DNA of 58,105 nt from JAVDCA01 sp035293985. GTDB lineage: Bacteria; Pseudomonadota; Alphaproteobacteria; Rhizobiales; Xanthobacteraceae. Under the pieces are notes generated by a model, which saw only the letters and a program-made list of their open reading frames with translations, did no database searches and had not been told where the DNA came from. Of the stretch, positions 23,864 through 32,178 are shown in pieces. Location of the stretch: the NCBI GenBank assembly GCA_035293985.1, contig DATGLS010000043.1:1-58105 (forward strand), in the 5' to 3' direction. The first letter of the stretch is position 1. Every line of letters begins with the position of its first letter. The translations under genes were made by a program, and so were the position numbers.

Positions 23864-25645
23864 ATGGCCGCCGACAATATTTTCGACGACGTCCTCGAGC
23901 GCGTGCGCGCCGTCAACGCGCGGCTGATCGCGTCGGGCGTGCTGCCGGAAGGAATCGACCAGTCGCGCGTCGTCGTCGAGCCGCCGCGCGATCCGACCCA
24001 CGGCGACATGGCGACCAATGCCGCCATGGTGCTCGCCAAGGACGCCGGCAGGAAGCCGCGCGAGCTCGCGCAGGCGATCGCCGACGGGCTCGCGGCCGAC
24101 GAGCTCATCGAGAAGGTCGATGTCGCCGGGCCGGGGTTCATCAACCTGACGCTCAAGTCTGCCGCCTGGATCGCGGCGCTGCGCGCCGCGATGCACGCGG
24201 GGCCCGCTTACGGCAAGAGCGACATCGGCCGCACCGAGCCGGTCAACGTCGAATACGTCTCCGCCAATCCGACCGGCCCGATGCATGTCGGCCACTGCCG
24301 GGGCGCGGTTTTCGGCGACGCGCTTTCCAACCTGCTCGCGTTCACGGGCTTTGCGGTCACGCGCGAATACTACATCAACGACGCCGGCGCGCAGGTGGAT
24401 GTCCTCGCGCGTTCCGCCTATCTGCGCTACCGCGAAGCGCTTGGCGACGACATCGGCGCGATTCCCGAAGGGCTTTATCCGGGCGATTACCTGAAGCCGG
24501 TGGGTGAGGCGCTGGCGGCGCAATACGGCCGCGCGCTCAACCAGAAGCCCGAAACCGAATGGTTGCCGATCGTGCGTGCCAAGGCAATCGACATGATGAT
24601 GGAGATGATCCGTGCCGATCTCGCCGCCCTCAATGTGCGCCACGACGTGTTCTTCTCCGAACGCTCGCTGATCGACGGCTCGTACGACGAGGTTGGCCGC
24701 ACCCTCGAAATGCTGCGCCAGAAAGGTGACGTCTACGACGGCCGGTTGCCGCCGCCCAAGGGCGCGCCGATCGAGGACTGGGAGGATCGGGAGCAGACGC
24801 TGTTTCGCGCCACCGCGTTCGGTGACGACGTCGACCGCCCGCTGAAGAAGTCGGACGGCAGTTATACCTATTTCGCGTCCGACATCGCCTACCACAAGTC
24901 GAAGTGGGACCGCGGCTTCCACAACATGATCGATGTGTGGGGCGCCGACCACGGCGGCTACATCAAGCGCATGAGCGCGGCGGTGCGGGCGATCAGCGAC
25001 AACAAGGCCGCCCTCGACGTGAAGATCGTCCAGCTGGTGCGCCTTTTGCGCAATGGCCAGCCCGTGAAGATGTCGAAGCGGTCCGGCGACTTCGTCACGT
25101 TGCGCGAGGTCGTGGACGAGGTCGGGCGCGACGCCGTCCGTTTCATGATGCTGTACCGGAAAAACGACGCAACGCTGGATTTCGACCTCGCCAAGGTGAT
25201 GGAGCAGTCGCGCGACAATCCGGTCTTCTACGTCCAGTACGGCCACGCCCGCGGCCAGTCGATCTTTCGCAAGGCGCGCGAGGTGCTCCCGGACCTGCCG
25301 CTCGAGGCGGGGGCGCGCGCCGAGCGACTCACTGCGGCGCCGATCGAGCGCCTTACCGACCCGGCCGAAACCGCTCTCATCCGCAAGATCGCGCTCTATC
25401 CGCGCCTCGTCGAGGCGGCGGCGCTCGCTCACGAGCCGCACCGAATTGCTTTTTATCTCTATGATTTAGCGAGCGAATTTCATGCGCTTTATACGAAGGG
25501 AAATGACTTGCCACATTTACGCTTCATTATCCAGAATGATCCGACAATGACCGCTGCCCGCCTCGCCTTGGTTGAGGGGGTGGTAACTGTGCTCGCATCC
25601 GGGCTCATGTTGCTCGGTGTCGACGCGCCGGACGAGATGCGGTGA
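23864..25645 (+). CDS. argS: Arginyl-tRNA synthetase
   Basis: 593 residues. The N-terminal additional domain is followed by the HIGH motif as HVGH (residues 141-144, NPTGPMHVGHCRG). The KMSK loop is at about residue 402 (PVKMSKRSGDFVTL); ArgRS often has a degenerate loop, so this is a relatively canonical one. The C-terminal anticodon-binding domain contains HRIAFYLYDLASEFHALYTK. The segment around 25430-25560 is distinctly AT-rich compared with the preceding kilobase although the reading frame and conserved residues are intact. It is expressed after dgt and followed by the SPOR gene. Confidence 0.97.
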   Translation: MAADNIFDDVLERVRAVNARLIASGVLPEGIDQSRVVVEPPRDPTHGDMATNAAMVLAKDAGRKPRELAQAIADGLAADELIEKVDVAGPGFINLTLKSAAWIAALRAAMHAGPAYGKSDIGRTEPVNVEYVSANPTGPMHVGHCRGAVFGDALSNLLAFTGFAVTREYYINDAGAQVDVLARSAYLRYREALGDDIGAIPEGLYPGDYLKPVGEALAAQYGRALNQKPETEWLPIVRAKAIDMMMEMIRADLAALNVRHDVFFSERSLIDGSYDEVGRTLEMLRQKGDVYDGRLPPPKGAPIEDWEDREQTLFRATAFGDDVDRPLKKSDGSYTYFASDIAYHKSKWDRGFHNMIDVWGADHGGYIKRMSAAVRAISDNKAALDVKIVQLVRLLRNGQPVKMSKRSGDFVTLREVVDEVGRDAVRFMMLYRKNDATLDFDLAKVMEQSRDNPVFYVQYGHARGQSIFRKAREVLPDLPLEAGARAERLTAAPIERLTDPAETALIRKIALYPRLVEAAALAHEPHRIAFYLYDLASEFHALYTKGNDLPHLRFIIQNDPTMTAARLALVEGVVTVLASGLMLLGVDAPDEMR

Positions 25646-25761
25646 GGGGGCCGCAGGCGCGCGATCGCAGCCAAGGAGCGGTCGAAACGCATGCTATCAT
25701 GGGTAGCTATCTCGGGTGGGGCTGACCGCGAAAGAGACACAGTATCTGGTGACGGTATCTG

Positions 25762-27306
25762 ATGGCAGACGACGGCTATCGCGGTTACGGAAGCGATAAC
25801 GGTCGCGGCCGGGGTGGATCCGAGCCGCCGACCGATCCGTTGACCGAGCTTGCACGGCTGATCGGGCAGAGCGATCCGTTCGGCGACCCTCGTCGCGCCG
25901 ATCCGCGTGCCTCGGCAGATTGGCGCGATGCGCCCCAGCAGCCTGGACAACCGCAGCATTACGAGAACGGCGGTTACGACGACCGCCACGCTGCGCCGCA
26001 CGAGCAGCCGCCATATCCGCAGGAACGTTACCGGCAAGACGATTACCCGCAAGACGGTTACCAGCAAGACAGTTACCAGCACGACGGTTACCAGCAGGAC
26101 GGCTACGGCAACGGCGGCAACGGCTACGCAGCGAACTACGATAGTCAATCCTACACCGACGATGCGCATCACAATGGCGCCGCGTATCCGGACGGCCGCG
26201 GCTATGGCGATAGCTATCCGGCGCCCTCGCAGCCCGGATACTCCGCGCCGAATGGGTACGATCGATCCGCCTACGATCACTCGCCGGCCAATGCATATGA
26301 TCAGCCGCAGGCGAACGGTTACGATCAACCGCAGGCGAATAGCCGCGCGAATTTCGGGCCTCCGCCTTATCTCGGTGCCGATCCGCATCCGAGCCGCCAG
26401 GAAGCCTATTACGACGATGCGCCCGCGCCGCGTCGGCGCGGCTGGCTCGTAACGGTCGCCGCGCTGGTGGGCTTGGCTGTGCTCGGGACGGCGGGCGCCT
26501 TCGCGTATCGGTCGGTGTTCGCCGGCGGTCCGCCGCCGCTGATCACCCGCGACGTGCGCCCGGACAAGGTGGTGCCGCCGGCGCAAAATGCCGACAACGG
26601 CAACAAGCAGCCCGACCGCCTCGCCGCCAACGAGCAGATGGCGCCGCCGCCGGAGCAGCCGATCAATATTCCGGCCGCGCCGCCGGTGCAGCCCGCACCG
26701 AACGCGGTACCTGCCGCACCGAGCGTGCCGGCCGCCTTCAACCAGACGATTGCGCCGCAACAACCGCCTGTCGCCGCGCCATCCGTGCCGTCCGCTCCAG
26801 GGGGGCCGCGCAAGATCCGCACCGTAAAGATCAACGGCACCGACCAGGAGCCTGCGGTCGAGACGCCGGTGGCGCCGCCGCGGCCGATCACGCCGCGTGC
26901 CACGGGGCCGCATGCGGCCGCGCCTGCCCCGCGCAATTCCGACGGTCCGCTATCGCTTGCGCCGCAGACCGCCAATGAGCCGCCGCCTTCTCCGCCGCGC
27001 GCCGTTGCGCAGCCGATGCGCACGACCGCGCTCGCCCCGGCGCCTGCGCCCGCCGAGAACGGGGTCGGAGGCAGTGGCTACTACGTTCAGGTCAGCGCGC
27101 AGACGTCGGAGGAAGAGGCGCGCGCATCGTTTCATAACATCCAGGCCAAATACGCGAGCCTCCTTGGCGGCCATAAGCCGTCGATCCGCCCGAAGGGGCA
27201 CGGCTTCTACGGCGCTCAGGTCGGGCCGTTCTCGCACGAAGGCGCGGTCCATCTCTGCGAGGAGCTCAAGACCGCCGGCGGCAAGTGCTTCGTGGTGAAG
27301 AACTAG
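25762..27306 (+). CDS. SPOR-domain cell-envelope protein with repetitive N-terminus
   Basis: 514 residues. The first 220 residues are a Tyr/Asp/Gln/Pro-rich cytoplasmic region. It includes five-residue repeats of the type QDGYQ (about residues 92-115) and two copies of YDQPQAN. One membrane helix follows at about 228-249 (GWLVTVAALVGLAVLGTAGA), then a Pro-rich periplasmic linker and a C-terminal SPOR domain (YYVQVSAQTSEEEARASFHN to CEELKTAGGKCFVVKN). SPOR domains bind denuded septal peptidoglycan, so a role at the division site is likely. It lies before nagZ, scpA and scpB, all co-directional; the argS-SPOR-nagZ-scpAB order is common in Rhizobiales. Confidence 0.88.
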   Translation: MADDGYRGYGSDNGRGRGGSEPPTDPLTELARLIGQSDPFGDPRRADPRASADWRDAPQQPGQPQHYENGGYDDRHAAPHEQPPYPQERYRQDDYPQDGYQQDSYQHDGYQQDGYGNGGNGYAANYDSQSYTDDAHHNGAAYPDGRGYGDSYPAPSQPGYSAPNGYDRSAYDHSPANAYDQPQANGYDQPQANSRANFGPPPYLGADPHPSRQEAYYDDAPAPRRRGWLVTVAALVGLAVLGTAGAFAYRSVFAGGPPPLITRDVRPDKVVPPAQNADNGNKQPDRLAANEQMAPPPEQPINIPAAPPVQPAPNAVPAAPSVPAAFNQTIAPQQPPVAAPSVPSAPGGPRKIRTVKINGTDQEPAVETPVAPPRPITPRATGPHAAAPAPRNSDGPLSLAPQTANEPPPSPPRAVAQPMRTTALAPAPAPAENGVGGSGYYVQVSAQTSEEEARASFHNIQAKYASLLGGHKPSIRPKGHGFYGAQVGPFSHEGAVHLCEELKTAGGKCFVVKN

Positions 27307-27382
27307 ATTCCCCAAACTGCGAACTTCGGGCGATGACCCGATCGCTATTGCGGCAGCGCCGCCTGCGGGTTAAGCCGCGCCG

Positions 27383-28423
27383 ATGATGGCACGCGCCTTC
27401 ATCACCGGATTGTCCGGGCACGTCATCACGGCCGACGAGCGCGCGTTTTTGCGCGCGGCTCTCCCGTGGGGCCTCATTCTATTCAAGCGCAATGTTCAAT
27501 CCGCGTCGCAACTATCCGTCCTGATTGATTCATTCAAAGAGCAGGTGGGTCGGGATGACGTTCCGGTGCTGATCGACCAGGAGGGCGGCCGCGTGCAGCG
27601 GCTCGGCCCGCCGGAGTGGCCGGCTTATCCGCCGGGGGCCGCTTATGGACGCCTCTACGATCGCGACCCGTCCGTCGGCCTCGCGGCCGCGGAACTGGGC
27701 GGACGTCTGATCGCCGCCGACCTCGCGGCGGTGGGCATCACGGTCGATTGCCTGCCGATCGCCGACCTGCCGGTGTCTGGCGCCGACCAGGTGATCGGCG
27801 ATCGCGCCTATGGGGACACGCCCGTCAAGGTCGCGACCATCGCCAAGGCGCTGACCGAAGGCTTGGCGGCGGGCGGGGTGCTGCCTGTGCTCAAGCACCT
27901 TCCGGGGCACGGCCGCGCCACTGCCGACAGCCATTTGCGGCTGCCGGTCGTGACCGCGGACCGGGCGACGCTGGAAGCGACCGATTTTGCCGCTTTTCGC
28001 CCGCTCGCGACGCTTCCGCTGGGGATGACGGCCCACGTTGTATTCACAGCCATCGATCCCGACCTTCCGGCCACCACTTCGGCCACTATCATCGGTCAAG
28101 TGATTCGCGGGTTCATCGGATTCGGCGGTTTGCTGATGAGTGACGATATCTCGATGGGGGCGCTGTCCGGCAGCTTGGCGGCGCGCACGCGCGCGGCGCT
28201 CGCCGCCGGCTGCGACGTGGCGCTCCATTGCAACGGGAACCTCGCCGAGATGGAACAGGTCGCCGGCGCCGCTCCGGAACTCGGCGGTGAGGCGGCGCGG
28301 CGCGCCAACGGGTCATTGGCAACCCGACGGGCGCCGACGCCGATCGATATCGCCGCCGCGCGGGCGCAATTCGCGGATTTGATGCAAGGCGCGGCGGACG
28401 CCCGATCCGAGGCGAGCGCGTAA
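27383..28423 (+). CDS. nagZ: Beta-N-acetylhexosaminidase NagZ
   Basis: 346 residues of glycoside hydrolase family 3. Seen in order are LIDQEGGRVQRLG, the KHLPGHGRATADSH loop (about residues 171-184) that supplies the catalytic His/Asp, and LLMSDDISMGAL with the nucleophile Asp (about 254). It removes N-acetylglucosamine from muropeptides during cell-wall recycling in the cytoplasm. Two adjacent ATG codons (27383 and 27386) are possible starts. The stop TAA overlaps the scpA ATG as TAATG, implying coupled translation. Confidence 0.95.
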   Translation: MMARAFITGLSGHVITADERAFLRAALPWGLILFKRNVQSASQLSVLIDSFKEQVGRDDVPVLIDQEGGRVQRLGPPEWPAYPPGAAYGRLYDRDPSVGLAAAELGGRLIAADLAAVGITVDCLPIADLPVSGADQVIGDRAYGDTPVKVATIAKALTEGLAAGGVLPVLKHLPGHGRATADSHLRLPVVTADRATLEATDFAAFRPLATLPLGMTAHVVFTAIDPDLPATTSATIIGQVIRGFIGFGGLLMSDDISMGALSGSLAARTRAALAAGCDVALHCNGNLAEMEQVAGAAPELGGEAARRANGSLATRRAPTPIDIAAARAQFADLMQGAADARSEASA

Positions 28424-29259
28424 TGACAGCCGAGATCGTTCAATTCACGCCCGATGTGGCGCCGGACCTCGCCTCCGGCGAGCGCGCCCTGATCGTCGAC
28501 GTCGAGGGCTTCGAAGGCCCGCTCGACGTCCTCCTGACGCTCGCGCGCAATCAGAAGGTCGACCTCGCCAAAATCTCGATCCTGGCGCTCGCCGACCAGT
28601 ACCTCGTCTTCATCGAGCAGGTGCGCGCGCTGCGCATCGAGCTTGCCGCCGACTACCTCGTGATGGCGGCGTGGCTCGCCTATCTCAAGTCGCGCCTGCT
28701 GTTGCCTGACGCGCCCGGCCCCGAGGGCTTGAGCGCGGCCGACATGGCCAATGCGCTGGCGCTGCGGCTGCGCCGCCTCGAAGCCATTCGCGGCACTGCC
28801 GAGCAGCTGTTCGGCCGCCCGCAGCTCGGGCGGGAGGTTTTCGGCCGCGGCGATCCCGAGCCGATCCACGAGGTGAAACATCCGAAGTGGTCGGCGACGC
28901 TCTACGACCTGCTCTCCGCCTATGCCTCCGAGCGCCAGCGCCACGTGCTGGCGCGGGTGCGCTTCGTCAAGCGCAGTGTGTGGTCGCTCGCCGAGGCGCG
29001 CGCGGCGCTCGAGCGGATGGTCGGGCTCTCGGCCGACTGGAGCTGCCTCGACGAGTATCTGATCCAGTACGCCATCGAGCCCGAGATGCGCGCGACCGTG
29101 CTTGCCTCGAGCCTCGCGGCGACGCTCGAGCTCGTGCGCGAAGGCAAGGTCGAGGTGAACCAGCAGTCGGCCTTCTCGCCGATCTACCTGCGCAAGCGAC
29201 CCGACGGGCCGGAGCCGACGGCCGACCCGGCGGTCGATGGCGCAGGCACGACACAATGA
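28423..29259 (+). CDS. scpA: Segregation and condensation protein A
   Basis: 278 residues. The kleisin N-terminal domain is evident in VEGFEGPLDVLLTLARNQKV and in ALADQYLVFIEQVRALRIEL. The mid-region YLVMAAWLAYLKSRLLLP and the C-terminal winged helix (FLAILELVREGKVE-like stretch ATLELVREGKVEVNQQSAFS) complete it. ScpA links the SMC dimer heads and binds ScpB in the condensin complex that compacts and segregates chromosomes. It overlaps nagZ by one base and is followed by scpB after 22 bases. Confidence 0.95.
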   Translation: MTAEIVQFTPDVAPDLASGERALIVDVEGFEGPLDVLLTLARNQKVDLAKISILALADQYLVFIEQVRALRIELAADYLVMAAWLAYLKSRLLLPDAPGPEGLSAADMANALALRLRRLEAIRGTAEQLFGRPQLGREVFGRGDPEPIHEVKHPKWSATLYDLLSAYASERQRHVLARVRFVKRSVWSLAEARAALERMVGLSADWSCLDEYLIQYAIEPEMRATVLASSLAATLELVREGKVEVNQQSAFSPIYLRKRPDGPEPTADPAVDGAGTTQ

Positions 29260-29281
29260 ACCACCGGGGTGAGCGGGGCGA

Positions 29282-30196
29282 ATGAGTGTGAGTGAAAATG
29301 GATTGGAAGCTGGGCTTGGAAATGGGCTTGGAAATGAGCTTGGAAATGAGCTTGGAAATGAGCTTGGAATTGGAATGAGTGACGTTGCCGATGACAGTGC
29401 TGGTCACCGTTCCATGAGTTCTATGAGCCGGGAGGGCTCGACGATGGCGACCTTGGCCGAGAAACGCATGGTCATCGTGGAACACGAACCGAACGACGAG
29501 CGGCCCGAAGGGGACGATGCCGGCGATGACGTGGCGCTGCCGGAGCAGCGCCCCGAGGAGCTGCGCCTGCTCGAGGCCCTGCTGTTCGCCGCCTCCGAGC
29601 CGCTCGACGAGAAGGCGCTGGCCGAGCGCATGCCCGAGGGCGTCGACGTGCGTGCGACGCTGCGCAAGCTGCAGACCGAGTACGCGCCGCGCGGCGTCAA
29701 CCTCGTGCATATCGGCAAGAAATGGACCTTCCGCACCGCCAACGATCTCGCTTGGCTGCTCACCCACGAGGCGGTCGAGCCCAAGCGGCTGTCGCGCGCC
29801 GCGATCGAGACGCTGGCGATCATCGCGTATCACCAACCAGTCACACGTGCCGAGATCGAGGACATCCGCGGCATCTCGGCCGCCAAGGGCACGATCGACG
29901 TGCTGCTGGAGACCGGCTGGATCCGTCCGCGCGGCCGCCGCAAGGCGCCGGGACGGCCGCTGACCTACGGAACCAATGAGGCGTTCCTCTCGCACTTCGG
30001 GCTCGAGGCGCTGTCCGACCTGCCAGGGCTCGACGAGCTCAAAGGCTCGGGCCTGCTCGACGGGCGATTGCCGCCCGGCTTCGCGGTGCCGACGCCGTCG
30101 GACGATCCGGCGCTGCGCGATGACGAGGACCCGCTCGAGCCGGGCGACCTCGATCTCGGCCTCGCGCCCCGGCCGGAACAGAGCGGGGAGGAATAA
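29282..30196 (+). CDS. scpB: Segregation and condensation protein B
   Basis: 304 residues as annotated. The conserved ScpB winged-helix pair starts at about residue 90 (EELRLLEALLFAASEPLDEK). It includes LRKLQTEYAPRGVNLVHIG and then AAIETLAIIAYHQPVTRAEI with RGISAAKGTIDVLLETGWI. It binds ScpA in the SMC complex. The first 40 residues are an unusual run of GLGN/ELGN repeats encoded by five 12-base tandem repeats. Translation could instead begin at an internal ATG (for example 29374 or 29413), leaving the repeats as leader sequence. The C-terminus has an acidic tail. Confidence 0.9.
   Translation: MSVSENGLEAGLGNGLGNELGNELGNELGIGMSDVADDSAGHRSMSSMSREGSTMATLAEKRMVIVEHEPNDERPEGDDAGDDVALPEQRPEELRLLEALLFAASEPLDEKALAERMPEGVDVRATLRKLQTEYAPRGVNLVHIGKKWTFRTANDLAWLLTHEAVEPKRLSRAAIETLAIIAYHQPVTRAEIEDIRGISAAKGTIDVLLETGWIRPRGRRKAPGRPLTYGTNEAFLSHFGLEALSDLPGLDELKGSGLLDGRLPPGFAVPTPSDDPALRDDEDPLEPGDLDLGLAPRPEQSGEE
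29312..29371 (+). repeat. Five 12-base tandem repeats at the 5' end of scpB
   Basis: The unit is GGGCTTGGAAAT twice, GAGCTTGGAAAT twice, and GAGCTTGGAATT once, directly head to tail. Because the unit is four codons, copy-number change would alter protein length without shifting frame. The encoded peptide is a Gly-Leu/Glu-Leu-Gly-Asn repeat. Confidence 0.95.
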
Positions 30197-30492
30197 GAAG
30201 CCGGGGAGGGGGTCCTTACGAGGGGCGAATAGGGGAGTAGCGGATAGCAAATAGCAAATAGGCTGTTCGCGGCCGGTGGGCGCTCCCGACTCGCTACTCG
30301 CCCATTCGCGCGCCTTCGCCGGTCAATATGACGCAAATGGCGGCATTTACCGTGCTGCGGCAGGCCGCTATCTGCGGACGCGGCGAAACGGCCGAAGTCC
30401 TTGTTTTTGCCGCGACCGGAGCCTAGTTTCAGGCGGAAAACTTGATGGCGCGGGTGGCGCGGCGCAGCCGGCTCCGCGCGGAGGAAAATCAG
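30197..30492. other. Intergenic region with an inverted repeat, before tatA
   Basis: No gene is supported in these 296 bases. GCGAATAGGGGAGTAG (30225-30240) and CTACTCGCCCATTCGC (30294-30309) are near-perfect inverse copies. They enclose direct repeats of ATAGCAA, and together make an 85-base element probably of the dispersed rhizobial type. The remaining part may hold the tatA promoter, but I see no clear -35/-10 pair. Confidence 0.55.
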
Positions 30493-30726
30493 ATGGGTTC
30501 CTTGAGCTGGGTGCACTGGCTGCTGATAGCCGTCGTGTTCTTGCTGCTGTTCGGTGGGCGCGGAAAGATCTCCGAGCTGATGGGCGACTTCGCGTCGGGC
30601 ATCAAGGCGTTCAAGAAAGGCATGGCGGAGGACGATTCGAAGCCTGTCGCGTCCGAGCCATCGAAGCCGATCGAGCACCAGGCGACGCAGACCACGCCGC
30701 AGCCCGAGACCCACAAGGCAAGCTGA
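30493..30726 (+). CDS. tatA: Sec-independent protein translocase subunit TatA
   Basis: 77 residues. A short N-terminal membrane helix (SWVHWLLIAVVFLLLFGGRG) is followed by the hinge KISELMGDFASGIKAFKKGM, an amphipathic helix with the conserved Phe-Lys pattern. A short charged tail completes it. TatA polymers form the pore that moves folded proteins across the inner membrane. GGAGGAAAATCAG precedes the ATG at 30493; the frame extends upstream but lacks Tat features. tatB and tatC follow. Confidence 0.96.
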   Translation: MGSLSWVHWLLIAVVFLLLFGGRGKISELMGDFASGIKAFKKGMAEDDSKPVASEPSKPIEHQATQTTPQPETHKAS

Positions 30727-30828
30727 CCCGGCAAGCTGTCCCGCCGCGGCTTGCGGCGAGGCCGGTGAGGGACCGCGCAAAGGGGCGCCGGCCTGCGTGG
30801 GCGGGGCGCCCCTTGGAGCTAGCAGCCC

Positions 30829-31305
30829 ATGTTCGACTTCAGCTCGGGTGAACTGCTGGTCATCGCGGTGGTCGCGCTCATCGTGATCAAGCCGAAGGAC
30901 TTGCCGGCGGTGCTGCGCACGATCGGGCAGTGGACCGGCAAGATCCGGCGCATGGCCGGCGAATTCCAGGACCAGTTCCGCGAAGCGATACGCGAGGCGG
31001 AAGTCGCCGACCTCAAGAAGGACATCGACGAGGCGACGAGCAATCTCGGCGGCGGCCTCGACCCGTTCAAGGACATCGAGAAGGCCGCGGCGTGGAAGCC
31101 GAGCGAGCCGGTCACGGAGCCGGCCGCGGCGGCCGATGCGCCGCCCGCCCCTCCGGCCGAGGCGGTGGTCGCCGAAACGGCGCCCGCGGCGCCGGCGCCC
31201 ACGCATGAAACACCGGCAGCGCAAGAGCCGGCGGCAGCGCATGAACCGGCGGCAGGGCCGAGCGAGCCTGCGCCGTCGGCCGCGGGCGGAGACCGCGCCG
31301 CATGA
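30829..31305 (+). CDS. tatB: Sec-independent protein translocase subunit TatB
   Basis: 158 residues. The N-terminus MFDFSSGELLVIAVVALIVI with the conserved Glu in the membrane helix, and then KPKDLPAVLRTIGQWTGKIR, is characteristic of TatB. A long amphipathic helix and a Pro/Ala/Glu-rich variable tail follow. With TatC it forms the receptor for twin-arginine signal peptides. Its stop overlaps the tatC start (ATGA), so the two are translationally coupled. Confidence 0.95.
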   Translation: MFDFSSGELLVIAVVALIVIKPKDLPAVLRTIGQWTGKIRRMAGEFQDQFREAIREAEVADLKKDIDEATSNLGGGLDPFKDIEKAAAWKPSEPVTEPAAAADAPPAPPAEAVVAETAPAAPAPTHETPAAQEPAAAHEPAAGPSEPAPSAAGGDRAA

Positions 31306-32096
31306 CGCACGAGGATATCGAGGCCACCAAGGCGCCGCTGATCGAGCATCTGATCGAGCTGCGGGCGCGACTCATCAAATCGGCGATCGCGTTCGCGATC
31401 GCGCTCGTCGGCTGCTTCTTCTTCGCCAAGCAGATCTACAACGTGCTCACCTGGCCCTACATCTGGGTCGCGGGCCCGGACAACGCCCGGTTCATCTACA
31501 CGGGCCTGCTCGAGTATTTCGTCGTGCAATTGAAGATCGCGATGTTCGGCGCGGCGTTCATCTCGTTTCCGGTGGTGGCCGGGCAGATCTACAAGTTCGT
31601 CGCCCCCGGTCTTTACCGCAATGAGCGCCAGGCTTTCCGCCCGTATCTGATCGCGACGCCGGTCTTCTTCTTGTTGGGCGCCCTCATGGTCTACGCGGTG
31701 CTGTGGCCGCTGCTGACGCGCTTCTCGCTCGGCATGGAGCAGCTCGGCGGGCACGGCACCGCTCGGATCGAGCTGCTGCCCAAGGTCGACGATTACCTGA
31801 CTCTGATGATGAAGCTCATCTTCGCGTTCGGCATTGCGTTCCAGCTGCCCGTGATCCTCACCTTGCTCGGCCGCGTCGGTCTCATCACATCGCAGCAGCT
31901 GGTCGAAAAGCGTCGGTACTCCATTCTCATCGCTTTCGTCATCGCGGCGATCCTCACGCCGCCCGACGCCTTCTCGATGATGTCTCTTGCGCTGCCGCTG
32001 GTGCTGCTCTACGAGGGCTCGATCTGGTCGGTGCGCCTTGCCGAGAAACGGGCGAAGGCGACGGCCTCCGGCACGGCGAGCAATCCCGCCGAGTAG
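31302..32096 (+). CDS. tatC: Sec-independent protein translocase subunit TatC
   Basis: 264 residues with six membrane helices. Near the N-terminus are the conserved IEHLIELRARLIKSAIAF and, in the first periplasmic loop, TGLLEYFVVQLKIAMFGAAF. VAPGLYRNERQAFRPYLIAT supplies the conserved Glu/Arg region. It is the signal-peptide receptor of the Tat system. It overlaps tatB by 4 bases. A dispersed palindromic repeat lies 32 bases beyond the stop and may terminate the tatABC transcript. Confidence 0.96.
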   Translation: MTHEDIEATKAPLIEHLIELRARLIKSAIAFAIALVGCFFFAKQIYNVLTWPYIWVAGPDNARFIYTGLLEYFVVQLKIAMFGAAFISFPVVAGQIYKFVAPGLYRNERQAFRPYLIATPVFFLLGALMVYAVLWPLLTRFSLGMEQLGGHGTARIELLPKVDDYLTLMMKLIFAFGIAFQLPVILTLLGRVGLITSQQLVEKRRYSILIAFVIAAILTPPDAFSMMSLALPLVLLYEGSIWSVRLAEKRAKATASGTASNPAE

Positions 32097-32127
32097 CGTC
32101 GCGTAACCACGGCCGATTTTCTTTTTC

Positions 32128-32170
32128 GTGATGGCCGGGCCCCTGTGTCCCGGCCATCCACGTCTTTGGG
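32128..32170. repeat. ATGGCCGGG palindromic repeat, copy before serS
   Basis: GTGATGGCCGGGCCCCTGTG is followed by TCCCGGCCATCCACGTCTTTG. The arms GGCCGGG/CCCGGCC form a hairpin. The trailing CCATCCACGTCTTTG is also seen at the 47685-47760 copy (CACGTCTTTGTC). It fills most of the 82-base tatC-serS gap. Confidence 0.75.
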
Positions 32171-32178
32171 CGACAGCC

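Noticed and set aside
26035..26110. Short regularly spaced repeats considered as a CRISPR array
   Set aside because: The 15-base units lie in frame within a protein and have no spacers; they encode QDGYQ-like peptide repeats.
29312..29371. 12-base tandem repeats considered as iterons or a CRISPR array
   Set aside because: They are head-to-tail without spacers, inside the 5' end of scpB, and there is no replication gene nearby.
32128..32178. An earlier in-frame start for serS
   Set aside because: The extension would be encoded by a dispersed palindromic repeat and is absent from the SerRS family.
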